Source: Aerococcaceae bacterium DSM 111021
Lineage (GTDB): Bacteria; Bacillota; Bacilli; Lactobacillales; Aerococcaceae
Length of the DNA: 64,000 bases
Reading direction: 5' to 3'
NCBI GenBank assembly: GCA_020112395.1
Contig: JACCEK010000002.1
Location: 186,001-250,000, forward strand
Part shown: positions 55,716-64,000 of the stretch, one piece after another
How positions within the stretch are numbered: position 1 is the stretch's first letter
Layout of the letters: each line of letters begins with the position of its first letter
Translations under genes and position numbers: made by a program
Notes under the pieces: generated by a model
Databases searched by the model: none
What the model was told of the DNA's origin: nothing
Seen by the model: only the letters and a program-made list of their open reading frames with translations

Positions 55716-56288
55716 TTACACCCCTATAAACGAATTCAAACACAAAAGTGTCACCCCAAATAATAATATATCTTTCAACGGATCCAACTTCTCCTGAATC
55801 TGCTTCTTATACTTATTCATTGTCTTACGACTCACACCCAACTCATCCGCCATCTCCTGTCCTGTATAACCCCCTTGAACCAACAAGGCAAAAATCCGGC
55901 GCTCCTTATCTGACAAAACCTCACTTGCTCGTCCAATAAACTCTTGAACCTCTGGATTAATCCCAAACACCAAGTCACTATGGAGGAGCTCACTCAGTTC
56001 AGAGACATCTGAACCCACAACGTCCGCTTTCGGTTTCGACTTCTTCAACAAGTCAATTGTGTACCGGTACAAGCCTTGTTTCGCAAAGCCTAAGAACCGA
56101 ACCACATCCTCCTTGTACGGATCCCCATCAAACTTATCCGCAATCGTCAACAACTTCAACCGCAACTCCTGGAGAAAATCATCATAATCCGCATTCACCC
56201 GACGGATGTTCAACCGACCCAAAGTCTTGAATAATAACGGCTCGAATTGCAATAATAATTGTTCTTCTTGATGTTTGTGTGAATCCAT
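55716..56288 (-). CDS. Sigma-70-like factor (ComX/ECF-like)
   Basis: About 190 residues from the ATG at 56288, which follows AGAGGAGGG; the longer frame adds 34 residues without support. An N-terminal region-2-like helix bundle (FEPLLFKTLGRLNIRRVNADYDDFLQELR style, RFLGFAKQGLYRYTIDLL) and a C-terminal region-4 helix-turn-helix (GYTGQEMADELGVSRKTMNK) fit a small alternative sigma factor. The hydrophobic last ~20 residues (DILLFGVTLLCLNSF) are unusual for a sigma factor. Upstream of DUF1659 and DUF2922, which it may control. Confidence 0.72.
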   Translation of the reverse strand: MDSHKHQEEQLLLQFEPLLFKTLGRLNIRRVNADYDDFLQELRLKLLTIADKFDGDPYKEDVVRFLGFAKQGLYRYTIDLLKKSKPKADVVGSDVSELSELLHSDLVFGINPEVQEFIGRASEVLSDKERRIFALLVQGGYTGQEMADELGVSRKTMNKYKKQIQEKLDPLKDILLFGVTLLCLNSFIGV

Positions 56289-56466
56289 GTAAAACCCTCC
56301 TCTGTAAACTCTAAAGCAACTTCCGACACTTATAATTATAAGACCCTTATCGATAAAATGATATACCAATCGGTTCACATTTTGTATCAATCGGCGCTAA
56401 CGAAATTGACATTGAGACAATAAAAAATGACCAACGTCAGACAGTTAGCCATTCTTAATAATTTAA

Positions 56467-57384
56467 TTAAAATAAGTTCGGATTCGTAGAGCGTTGGAAG
56501 TTAAGGTCATGACGTTTTACACCGTCTAAGTCAGATACGCCTGCTTGAGTCCAATTCTCCATAATCTTTAAAGCATAAATAATCGGATTCACCTTATCGA
56601 CAGAGCGGTCTAATGCAATTTGAATCACATCATCTGGTAATCGACCTCGGAAGTTCTTAATGGCATTCAGTTCATTCTCAGTGAATTCACCGGTAAACGT
56701 AATGGGTCTGGCTTGGACGTCATCCGTTAAGTTTAACTTCTCCCGAACGAGTTGCGTTAAGGCATCGACTGGATGATATGAATCGTGGGACGTATCGTTA
56801 GACGTATCGTTAGACGTATCGTGGGACGATTCTTCATTGTCATTATCATTCTCATTCTCATTTTCATTGTCATTATCAATCTCTTTATCATTGTCATTGT
56901 CATTGTCATTCATGAGATTCAAGATTCCCCTTTTAGCAAGATGGGTCTCGAAGATTCCCTTGACCGTCTTGTCATACTTGCGGCGTGATAATTCCCAGAA
57001 CTCCAACATGTGTTGATATGTCGCAAGCATAAGGCTTGTATCTTGAACTTTGTCGAGATCTTTATTAAGACAGTCTGTTACGGGCTTACCACCTTTTAAG
57101 ATACTGTAAGACAAAGAAGAAATCAGCGTTACCTCTTGAATATCATGATTGAAGATGATGTGCTTGTATTCATACATAAATTTATCGAGTAGCTCATTGA
57201 CATACGAAAGTGCAAAGCCTGTTTCAAAGGCCATCACTTTCTTTGATAGCGTATAAATACCTGCTTGTGTAGCTTTTGGATTGGTCATGAGGTATAACAT
57301 AAAGTACCGTTCTTTTGGAGAGTAATGATCCATCTTGAAGCTATCTTGCCAGAACGATATATTTACAACTCTAACTTTTGCCAT
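56467..57384 (-). CDS. DnaD-like replication protein with low-complexity linker
   Basis: 305 residues. An N-terminal winged-helix-like region (1-140; FWQDSFKMDHYSPKERYFML, TQAGIYTLSKKVMA) resembles phage replisome organisers. A repetitive Asn/Asp/Glu linker (about 157-200) is followed by a DnaD-type C-terminal block (LPDDVIQIALDRSVDKVNPI, YALKIMENW). Probably loads helicase at an origin of a mobile element or prophage remnant; no other phage gene is adjacent. Confidence 0.7.
   Translation of the reverse strand: MAKVRVVNISFWQDSFKMDHYSPKERYFMLYLMTNPKATQAGIYTLSKKVMAFETGFALSYVNELLDKFMYEYKHIIFNHDIQEVTLISSLSYSILKGGKPVTDCLNKDLDKVQDTSLMLATYQHMLEFWELSRRKYDKTVKGIFETHLAKRGILNLMNDNDNDNDKEIDNDNENENENDNDNEESSHDTSNDTSNDTSHDSYHPVDALTQLVREKLNLTDDVQARPITFTGEFTENELNAIKNFRGRLPDDVIQIALDRSVDKVNPIIYALKIMENWTQAGVSDLDGVKRHDLNFQRSTNPNLF
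56770..56930 (-). repeat. Short in-frame tandem repeats inside the DnaD-like gene
   Basis: Three GACGTATCGT(TA/GG)-type 12-mers encode S(N/H)DT repeats. About ten ATTCTC/ATTGTC-like hexamers encode N-D/N-E pairs. All keep the frame, so length changes would vary the linker without breaking the gene. Confidence 0.75.
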
Positions 57385-57479
57385 ATTTATAATCCCCTTT
57401 GGGTGTTTTATTTGGATAAATTCAACAAATTAATTCAACTTCATGCAACAATATCCCATCATATATTGACTGAATAAGT

Positions 57480-57731
57480 CTATAGATTTTCTTCTTCCTC
57501 ATTGAGTGACATGACTAGGTTATTGGGAAAGAATATCTCAAAAAACGCTTGATCTGTTAAGTCTAATGTGTGATACATTAACTTTAATACTTGAAACGTT
57601 GGATAACGATGGCCGCGTGTAATGTTGGTAATGGTTGAGGGATGGACACCCGTCCTTCTCGCTAATTCGCGCTTGGACAAGCCGCACATCCTAATATGTT
57701 TATTCAATAACTTGACATTAATAGTTGTCAT
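57480..57731 (-). CDS. XRE-family helix-turn-helix regulator
   Basis: 83 residues. GLSKRELARRTGVHPSTITN is a canonical Cro/CI-type helix-turn-helix (about 18-37), followed by GHRYPTFQVLKLM. Acidic tail. Lies 95 bp upstream of the DnaD-like gene on the same strand, and might regulate it. Confidence 0.85.
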   Translation of the reverse strand: MTTINVKLLNKHIRMCGLSKRELARRTGVHPSTITNITRGHRYPTFQVLKLMYHTLDLTDQAFFEIFFPNNLVMSLNEEEENL

Positions 57732-57779
57732 ATTATTCTCCTTTTCCCAATATCTTTTTAGTTAAATATTTTCATATAA

Positions 57780-58250
57780 AAGACATATTTAACTTACTTA
57801 AAACATTAAACTAAATAAAAAACAAAGCAATATTTTTTGTGAAATTTACATAAACTTTACAATCCGATAATAATAAATTGAAATAATAATATGTAAAACC
57901 GAGCCGATGAATTGTCAAATAAATTGTAAAATTATTGCGATATGATTATGGTCAACTACCGTTAAGTAGGAGTTAATTGTATCTTATAAGCAACAAAAAA
58001 TTACCATTTCGGTAACTCCGAAGTAAAGATAAGGTTTTCAGTATTCAAAAGTTTATGATTCTCAATATATCACTATATTTTATTATATTATTGTTCGTGA
58101 ATTTTAAATATGTTAAAAAAAGGGTTTTATTGAACTAACATTAAATTACTTTATTAATAATTTTATATTTAATCATAAAAATTTTAATCAATATATTTTA
58201 ATGTAAATTTAACGTAAATAGTTAAAATTTTAAGTAATAGAGGGTTTTGA
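57780..58250. other. AT-rich region without recognised genes
   Basis: About 470 bp, very AT-rich, no open frame of note. It may hold promoters for the XRE gene and for the small plus-strand frame at 58252, but no clear site or iteron set stands out by eye. Confidence 0.4.
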
Positions 58251-58251
58251 G

Positions 58252-58437
58252 GTGGTATTGAAAAAGTCAATACCAATCGACGCTAATTTTGGGAGTAAAA
58301 TTTATGATTTGATGGGAAATAAATCGAAGAAAAAAGTGTTATTTGAAGAAATATCCGTTTTTTTAGCAAAATATGGAGGCGGATATAATCTGCCATTTGT
58401 CTATAATCGAGTAAATAGCCCTTTTTACGGCAGCTGA
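58252..58437 (+). CDS. Possible small protein of unknown function
   Basis: 61 residues from a GTG (or 59 from the TTG at 58258); AGAGGG and GAGGTGG are possible ribosome sites. Basic and no membrane segment: KKSIPIDANFGSKIYDLMGN, then GNKSKKKVLFEEISVFLAKY. No family recognised. Supported only by the open frame and plausible ribosome site. Confidence 0.35.
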   Translation: MVLKKSIPIDANFGSKIYDLMGNKSKKKVLFEEISVFLAKYGGGYNLPFVYNRVNSPFYGS

Positions 58438-58488
58438 ATTAAATCCGATTCAATAGTCGACTTTGTTAACTGAGATGTTGTAATACAC

Positions 58489-58524
58489 AAAAAAGAAGCA
58501 ACTAGCGTCATTGCTAGTTGCTTC
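58489..58524 (-). terminator. Terminator of the 54-residue protein gene
   Basis: Perfect 12 bp stem GAAGCAACTAGC/GCTAGTTGCTTC, six-base loop, then TTTTTT on the minus strand. Confidence 0.92.
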
Positions 58525-58557
58525 TCATCGAAGTGATATATAAAATCAAACATTTAT

Positions 58558-58722
58558 CTATAAAACTTTAATACTAATTTCTTTAGTTCTCAAAGAATTC
58601 TTTTTAAACTTAAGGATCGCACTTTGTGACATAGTATGTTCTGTTTTAAACGCTTCTTTAACTGCTTTCTTATCTGATGAATTCATAGGTTTAATCTTAG
58701 TATTCGTTGTCAACACTGCCAT
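58558..58722 (-). CDS. 54-residue hypothetical protein
   Basis: Minus strand ATG at 58722-58720 follows a near-ideal AGGAGGCGATGAC site and ends at a TAG at 58558, 34 bp before a strong terminator. The product begins MAVLTTNTKIKPMNSSDKKA and is Lys-rich with one probable helix (DKKAVKEAFKTEHTMSQSAI). No family recognised. The strong translation and termination signals make it a real gene; the function cannot be stated. Confidence 0.7.
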   Translation of the reverse strand: MAVLTTNTKIKPMNSSDKKAVKEAFKTEHTMSQSAILKFKKNSLRTKEISIKVL

Positions 58723-59013
58723 GTCATCGCCTCCTATCTTTATTAGTCATTTAAGACTATCTAACTATATTGTACACTATCACAACTAAATTCAATAGTA
58801 TTTTTCATTCTTCAAGTAAAAAGAACTACACTGCTAGTTAAAAAACCCACAATACTCAGATGGACGATTCCCAACGCCGTATCCATCCATGAAAAAAGTT
58901 ATCTATTCGTTTCCAAAACAAATAGGATTGACAACCATTTCCCTGGTCATCAACCCCATTCACAAAGACTAAACTTTCAACTGTCTTTGCTTTAATTTAT
59001 TCAATCTCCAATT

Positions 59014-59886
59014 CTAAAAACTCTCCACCAATGCCGTTAAGTAATCCTTCAATTCTTCCTTCAACTCCGGATGTTTTAATCCATACTCAATGTTCGCTTC
59101 CAACATACCTAACTTATTACCTACATCATATCGCTTACCTTTAAACTCTAAGGCAAACACACGTTGTGTTTTATTCAACGTATCAATCGCATCGGTTAAT
59201 TGAATCTCACCACCACGTCCAGGTCCTTGTTTCTCAAGTATATCAAAGATTTCTGGCTTCAATAAGTAACGTCCTACAATTGCTAAGTTACTTGGCGCAT
59301 CTTCTGGTTCAGGCTTCTCAACAAAGGAATTCACTGAATAGATTCCTTCAGATACTTCTTCAACAGGTTCAATAACTCCATACTTAGATGTATCTTCATG
59401 AGGTACTGGAATGACTGCTAATGTCGATGCTTTACGCTCATCGTAGTTATTCATTAATTGCTTTGTTAAAGGTACTTCATCTACCATGATGTCATCACCT
59501 AACATAACAACAAATGGCTCATTACCGACGAAGGTTTTCGCTTGTAATACTGCATCCCCTAATCCTTTAGGTCGCTTTTGACGGATAAAGTGTAAGCGAA
59601 TTTCAGTTGTTTCTTCGACTAAAGCTAACAATTCATCTTTACCTGTTTGTTTTAAGTTATATTCCAATTCAAAGTTCGAATCAAAATGATCCTCAATTGG
59701 ACGCTTTGCTTTACCTGTTACAACAATGATATCTTTGATACCTGAAGCAATGGCTTCTTCAACAATAAACTGAATCGTTGGCTTATCTACTATCGGTAAC
59801 ATCTCTTTAGCAATCGCCTTTGTTGCAGGTAAAAAACGTGTTCCCAGCCCTGCTGCTGGTATAACTGCCTTACGTACTTTCGACAT
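59014..59886 (-). CDS. galU: UTP-glucose-1-phosphate uridylyltransferase
   Basis: 290 residues, full length. Signature [19 protein letters not shown], catalytic-site VVMLGDDIM and [13 protein letters not shown] are intact. Makes UDP-glucose for polysaccharide, teichoic-acid and glycolipid synthesis. Precedes nothing in operon downstream; ugd lies 62 bp upstream on the same strand, so UDP-glucose made here can be oxidised by the neighbour. AGGAGG ribosome site. Confidence 0.96.
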   Translation of the reverse strand: MSKVRKAVIPAAGLGTRFLPATKAIAKEMLPIVDKPTIQFIVEEAIASGIKDIIVVTGKAKRPIEDHFDSNFELEYNLKQTGKDELLALVEETTEIRLHFIRQKRPKGLGDAVLQAKTFVGNEPFVVMLGDDIMVDEVPLTKQLMNNYDERKASTLAVIPVPHEDTSKYGVIEPVEEVSEGIYSVNSFVEKPEPEDAPSNLAIVGRYLLKPEIFDILEKQGPGRGGEIQLTDAIDTLNKTQRVFALEFKGKRYDVGNKLGMLEANIEYGLKHPELKEELKDYLTALVESF

Positions 59887-59948
59887 GTATATCCTCCTGG
59901 AATCTTCTTTATTTCTCTATTGTAACTATACTCGTTATTGATACAATT

Positions 59949-61118
59949 TTAGTTATTGTTATAAACATCACGCGTATAAACTTTATTCTTCACATCTTGA
60001 ATATCTTCTGATACACGGTTAGCCAAGATTACATCAGTAATTGCTTTGAATTCGCTTATGTCATTCACTATACGATAACTTTCAAAACGGTTCTCTTTAA
60101 TCGTTGGTTCGTAAATAACAACTTCTACTCCTTCAGAACGAATCTCTTTCATTATATCGAAGATGGCTGCTTGACGGAAGTTATCTGAGTTTGTCTTCAT
60201 TGCTAAACGGTGAATACCTACAACTTTAGGGTCATTCGCTAAGACTTGTTTAGAAATGAATCCTTTACGTGTGTCATTTGAATCAACAATCGCACGAATT
60301 AAGTTATTAGGAACATCCTTGTAGTTGGCAAGCATTTGTTTGGTATCTTTTGGTAAACAATAACCACCGTAACCAAATGATGGATTATTATAGTAATCTC
60401 CAATACGTGGGTCTAAACTTACACCATCGATAATTGACTTCGTATCTAATCCTTTAGTTTCAGCATATGTATCTAATTCGTTAAAGTACGATACACGTAA
60501 AGCTAAGTATGTATTAGAGAATAACTTAACAGCTTCAGCTTCTGTTGAATCCATTAATAAGACTTCAACATCTTCTTTTTTAGCACCTTCAAGCATTAAG
60601 TCCGCAAATTGTTGCCCACGTTCTGATTTATCTCCAACTATAATACGCGATGGATATAAATTATCATGTAAAGCTTGCCCTTCACGTAAAAATTCAGGTG
60701 AGAAGATGATATTTGATGTCTGATACTTTTCATTAATTCGACGTGTGTAACCCACTGGTATCGTCGATTTAATAATAATTGTTGCTTCTGGAGCATACTT
60801 TAATGCATCTTCTAATACACTCTCTAAAGCGACTGTATTAAAGTGATCTTTTTCGTCATCGTAATCCGTTGGTGCAGCCACAACTACAAATTCAGGTTTG
60901 TGACCATAACCATAGTCTCTATCCGTTGTTGCTTCTAAGTTTAATTCTTTCTCAGCTAAGAAGTGCTCAATTTCTCTATCAGCTATGGGTGACTTACCTT
61001 CATTAATCTGATCAACTTTTTCTTGGCTTAATTCTAATGCTCGCACATTGTTGTGTTGTGATAACAATACCGCATTTGATAAACCAACATATCCTAATCC
61101 TACAACAGTTATATTCAT
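59949..61118 (-). CDS. ugd: UDP-glucose 6-dehydrogenase
   Basis: About 389 residues from the ATG at 61118 (AAAGGAG upstream), which begins MNITVVGLGYVGLSNAVLLS, the NAD-binding loop; the longer frame adds ten residues. IIKSTIPVGYT, FSPEFLREGQAL and GYGGYCLPKDTKQ with the catalytic Cys are present. Converts UDP-glucose to UDP-glucuronate for acidic capsule or exopolysaccharide. Shorter than animal forms, usual for bacteria. Confidence 0.96.
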   Translation of the reverse strand: MNITVVGLGYVGLSNAVLLSQHNNVRALELSQEKVDQINEGKSPIADREIEHFLAEKELNLEATTDRDYGYGHKPEFVVVAAPTDYDDEKDHFNTVALESVLEDALKYAPEATIIIKSTIPVGYTRRINEKYQTSNIIFSPEFLREGQALHDNLYPSRIIVGDKSERGQQFADLMLEGAKKEDVEVLLMDSTEAEAVKLFSNTYLALRVSYFNELDTYAETKGLDTKSIIDGVSLDPRIGDYYNNPSFGYGGYCLPKDTKQMLANYKDVPNNLIRAIVDSNDTRKGFISKQVLANDPKVVGIHRLAMKTNSDNFRQAAIFDIMKEIRSEGVEVVIYEPTIKENRFESYRIVNDISEFKAITDVILANRVSEDIQDVKNKVYTRDVYNNN

Positions 61119-61226
61119 GACAATCTCCTTTTGTTTATATAAGCTCAAAATAGCTAAAAATTTAACATATCTTTAACATTATATCTAAATTTAATACTTT
61201 ATACAAAGCAATGCTAATCATTAAAT

Positions 61227-61263
61227 AAAAAAACTCAATAATCATTTTGTATGACTATTGAGC
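61227..61263 (-). terminator. Terminator after the nucleotidyltransferase gene
   Basis: Minus strand: GCTCAATAGTCAT...ATGATTATTGAG stem followed by seven T. Confidence 0.85.
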
Positions 61264-61278
61264 TAATTAAATCTTCTA

Positions 61279-62013
61279 TTATTCGGCAAATAATTCTTGT
61301 ACAACTTCATAACTTTCCAATGTCCCAATATCATAACGATATTCATCAAAGATATAACCATACACTTTCGCATGTTCTAATAGATATGGAATAAAGTTTC
61401 CATTCGCATCTGCATTATTACCTTCTTCGATGTAATCTGCAAGTAGACCAATATGTTCAGCTTTAATAATATAGAATGTTGGAACACTGTAAGGATAATT
61501 GACGGTGTTTGGCTTCTCTTCAAAACCAATGATCTCACCAAGCTCATTAATATCAGCTGTTCCACATCGGACTAATTGTTCTAAATTTTCTTCTTTGTAT
61601 AAAGAAATGATATTCTCATCTTTTTCTTTATAGAATTCAACAAAGTCAGTTAATTCAAATCCAAATAAGTTATCACCAGCAACAACCATTAAGTCATCCT
61701 GTACAGCTTGTGTATCAATGACGTACTGAATATCCCCTAAAGCACCCAAACGAGTTTCATTGGATAATGTTCCATCATTAACGACTGTTAGTTTGATACG
61801 GTAATCAGCATTCTGTCTCCATTCTTCAAAGTGAGTCGAGAACTTATCGTTCGTTACAATAAAGACTTCATCGAGTTCTTCAACTTTATCCATCTTCTCA
61901 ATGATATGATCTAAGATACTTTTATTACCAACCTTAAGTAGTGGTTTAGGTTGATTCTTAGTTAATGGATATAAGCGAGTGGCATATCCAGCTGCCAGTA
62001 CAATTGCCTTCAT
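61279..62013 (-). CDS. Sugar-phosphate nucleotidyltransferase
   Basis: 244 residues. AIVLAAGYATRLYPLTKNQP with KPLL is the NTP-binding signature, VVAGDNLFGF the metal site, and GFEEKPNT the sugar contact. Activates a sugar-1-phosphate with UTP, TTP or CTP; the exact sugar is unclear. Start overlaps the stop of the kinase pseudogene, so kinase and transferase once worked in sequence (sugar to sugar-1-P to NDP-sugar). Confidence 0.87.
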   Translation of the reverse strand: MKAIVLAAGYATRLYPLTKNQPKPLLKVGNKSILDHIIEKMDKVEELDEVFIVTNDKFSTHFEEWRQNADYRIKLTVVNDGTLSNETRLGALGDIQYVIDTQAVQDDLMVVAGDNLFGFELTDFVEFYKEKDENIISLYKEENLEQLVRCGTADINELGEIIGFEEKPNTVNYPYSVPTFYIIKAEHIGLLADYIEEGNNADANGNFIPYLLEHAKVYGYIFDEYRYDIGTLESYEVVQELFAE

Positions 62014-63170
62014 TATTCAAACTCCTTTGGATCTACAAATCTTGCACCATCATCAGTCTTACAGAAATTCACTTCATATACATCTTTATATTCTGGATGT
62101 TTATTAGGATATACTTCATCTATACGAGCTTTAATCTGGTCTTTAAACTCTGGATTAACCAAACCAATAACAGCCCCACGGTAACCTGCCCCACTTGGTC
62201 GAGCACCGTATACACCTTCAGTTTCTTTCAGTATGTTATAGATGGTCTCCATCTCTGGAATCCCTGACTCTTGTTGGTAGAATGAACTGTGACCTGATTC
62301 AAACATTAATTGCCCAAAGGTTTCAATATCTCCATTCGCCCATGCTTCTGCCCCTTTTTCTACACGGTCTTGTTCAGTGTAGAAATGAGCAGCACGTTTT
62401 CTGAAGCGTTCTAGTAATTGACCTTTATTCTTTTCATAGACTTCTCTTGGAATGTCTCTGAGCATAACATCATCTAGTTTAGGTAGTGGCATTCCCTCTA
62501 TCTCTTGAAGCATCCAACCCGCTACACGAACTTCATCAACACGGTTATTAAAGTCTGTTCCTATTAAATTCTTTGTGATACCGGAAAAAACTACTGTAAC
62601 TTCAAACTCTGGGAATTCATTTCCTTTAGGTATCATCTCATGTTCCCATTTTTGGCAATCCATGACCATCAATTGATTATTCAGGCTTAACACATTAGCT
62701 GATTGGTCTAAAATACCATTCTTTAAACCAATAAACTCTGTTTCAACCCAATGGCTGTATTTAATAATGTCGTATTGTGTGAACTCTATTCCATTTACTT
62801 CACATAGAGCCATTAAGTAAGCGGTAGTAACAGCAGCAGATGGAACTCAATCCTCCAATTGGAAGATTCCCACTGACCATAGCATTCAGTCCACCTTTTA
62901 AGACATAATCTTGTTGAAGTGCTTGAACAGCACCGCGGATATAATTTCCCCAGAAACCAGGGATATATTCTAAATCATGTGTTAGATGGAAGTACTCTTT
63001 ATCAGGAAAATCGATACTACGTATATTAATGTATCCGTCTTCGCGAGGAGCATAAACCATATACACACTCGCGTCTAAAGTCATACCAGTTACTTTGCGC
63101 CTTGACAATCAGAATGAGCACGACTGGGATATATTCTAAGCGAAGATTTAACTGGGTAGTGCTTAGATTT
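62013..63170 (-). pseudogene. Frameshifted GHMP sugar kinase (galactokinase family)
   Basis: The C-terminal 266 codons (62013-62813) give a good GHMP kinase tail with ARPSGAGYRGAVIG. The ATP loop reads NLPIGGLSS then, in another frame, SAAVTTAYLMALCEVNG: one extra C near 62841 breaks it. Further upstream VTGMTLDASVYMVYAP and, in yet other frames, AHSDCQGAK and LEYIP fit the substrate end of the family, with at least one more frame change near 63090-63130. Unless these are sequencing errors the kinase is dead. Confidence 0.82.
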
Positions 63171-63393
63171 ATTACTAAATTGTTTTTTATATGATTAATC
63201 ATATAATCCAATAATAAATTTCTTAACATAATATTGTCATTTGTAGTTAATAATATATTGTGACGTTAATCCAGCTTAAGTTTTTTGCGTAAGAATATTT
63301 TTAATACCTAATCTAATCAGACAAGTAATAATAACGACAACACAGTAATATTTAAAGTAGAGAATTTATAATGATTAAACAGGTGTATAATGT

Positions 63394-64000
63394 CTAATTA
63401 ACTTCCCAAATAAAATAATATGGATCATATCCTGATCCCTTTAAGATTATAAAATTATATAATATAAGTAAAATAAGTAAAACTATAAAATATAAAACTT
63501 TCTTCTCATTCCTTACCATCTTATTGAATATTTGCGGTATTAATAATAATGCGTACGGAGCGAAATATTCAGAAAATCTTTCAATCATTTGAACCTGTAA
63601 ACCTAAGATATTAAAAAAAGCATAGAATGTGACTGCGTTAAACCAAATTCTTTCTTTAATATTATTAAAATTAATATTTTTTTCATAGATGATACTAAAT
63701 ATTAATAGTGTGCAAGGTATTAGTGCATTTGAAAATGAAAAACCCGTCATACCGTAAGAGGATTCATCATAAATTGTATAAAAATATTTTTGGAAAAAAG
63801 CAAGAATACTATTTAAATAAAGCATTACAATACTTGCACCAAAAAACATTACAATTAAATTTTTCAAACTAAATTTAAAGTTAAGTATAAAATAGAATGG
63901 AATCATAATAAACGCTGTTTTATGAAATAGCGAAGCTATTATAACAACCAGAATATATTTCATTATTTTTCGTTCGTATAAATACTTTGAACCTGAAAAT
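63394..64000 (-). CDS. EpsG-type polysaccharide polymerase, 5' end outside window
   Basis: The minus frame is open from the window edge; residues before the first in-window ATG (FSGSKYLYERKI) read on sensibly into KYILVVIIASLFHKTAFIMI, so the gene starts beyond 64000. Six or so hydrophobic segments and the SLFHK motif resemble the C-terminal half of EpsG/Wzy proteins, which polymerise exopolysaccharide repeat units at the membrane. The gap 63171-63393 to the kinase remnant shows no gene. Confidence 0.75.
   Translation of the reverse strand, partial: FSGSKYLYERKIMKYILVVIIASLFHKTAFIMIPFYFILNFKFSLKNLIVMFFGASIVMLYLNSILAFFQKYFYTIYDESSYGMTGFSFSNALIPCTLLIFSIIYEKNINFNNIKERIWFNAVTFYAFFNILGLQVQMIERFSEYFAPYALLLIPQIFNKMVRNEKKVLYFIVLLILLILYNFIILKGSGYDPYYFIWEVN

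Noticed and set aside
57780-58250. Attachment site of a mobile element
   Set aside because: No integrase, no tRNA gene and no flanking direct repeat could be identified by eye.

Overview
This window is the chromosome of a low-GC Gram-positive bacterium of the order Lactobacillales. The evidence is an AT-rich sequence with strong AGGAGG-type ribosome sites, sigma-A promoters, an LPXTG (LPATG) cell-wall protein, an Enterococcus/Listeria-style ethanolamine (eut) locus with a two-component antitermination system, and Firmicutes-type alpha-ribazole salvage genes. I suspect an Aerococcaceae or Carnobacteriaceae relative, but I cannot name the genus from the sequence. No rRNA, tRNA, CRISPR array or intact insertion sequence was recognised. 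Most genes lie on the minus strand.

Layout. 1-1851: an EAL protein (cut by the window edge) and a membrane GGDEF protein, i.e. c-di-GMP signalling. 2056-6918: a tight three-gene operon (TerB-like protein, DEAD/DEAH helicase, BrxC/BrxD-type ATPase) resembling DNA-processing or phage-defence modules. 6980-10600: accessory DNA with small tandem repeats, decayed surface and capsule genes, a flavin reductase and an iron alcohol dehydrogenase. 10607-15584: a polar amino-acid ABC transporter, then an amidohydrolase with a carboxylate permease. 15831-25307: a giant LPXTG adhesin with nine or so InlB-like repeats and 22 tandem CnaB modules. 26090-29639: a DUF4230 protein, fumarase and a decaying sugar ABC transporter.

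29816-54688 is one metabolic theme, B12-dependent ethanolamine use. It has B12 uptake (btuFCD behind a cobalamin riboswitch), alpha-ribazole salvage (cobC, cblT, cblS, cobU, cobS), and a complete microcompartment locus: shell proteins EutS x2, EutM, EutN, EutK-like and EutL; enzymes EutBC, EutE, EutG and PduL; the reactivase EutA; the transporter EutH; the regulators EutV and EutW; and cobalamin adenosyltransferases. Upstream of eutS lies a candidate regulatory RNA made of a compact cobalamin riboswitch followed by an ANTAR-type hairpin, matching the EutX/Rli55 arrangement. The eutG leader carries a promoter, ANTAR-type hairpins and a terminator, where EutV should act. An Old Yellow Enzyme gene sits inside this operon.

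54700-58750: a 194 bp structured repeat element, then DUF2922, DUF1659 and sigma-factor genes, a DnaD-like replication protein, an XRE regulator and a 54-residue protein. 59014-64000: a polysaccharide locus (galU, ugd, a sugar nucleotidyltransferase, a frameshifted sugar kinase, and an EpsG-type polymerase cut by the window edge).
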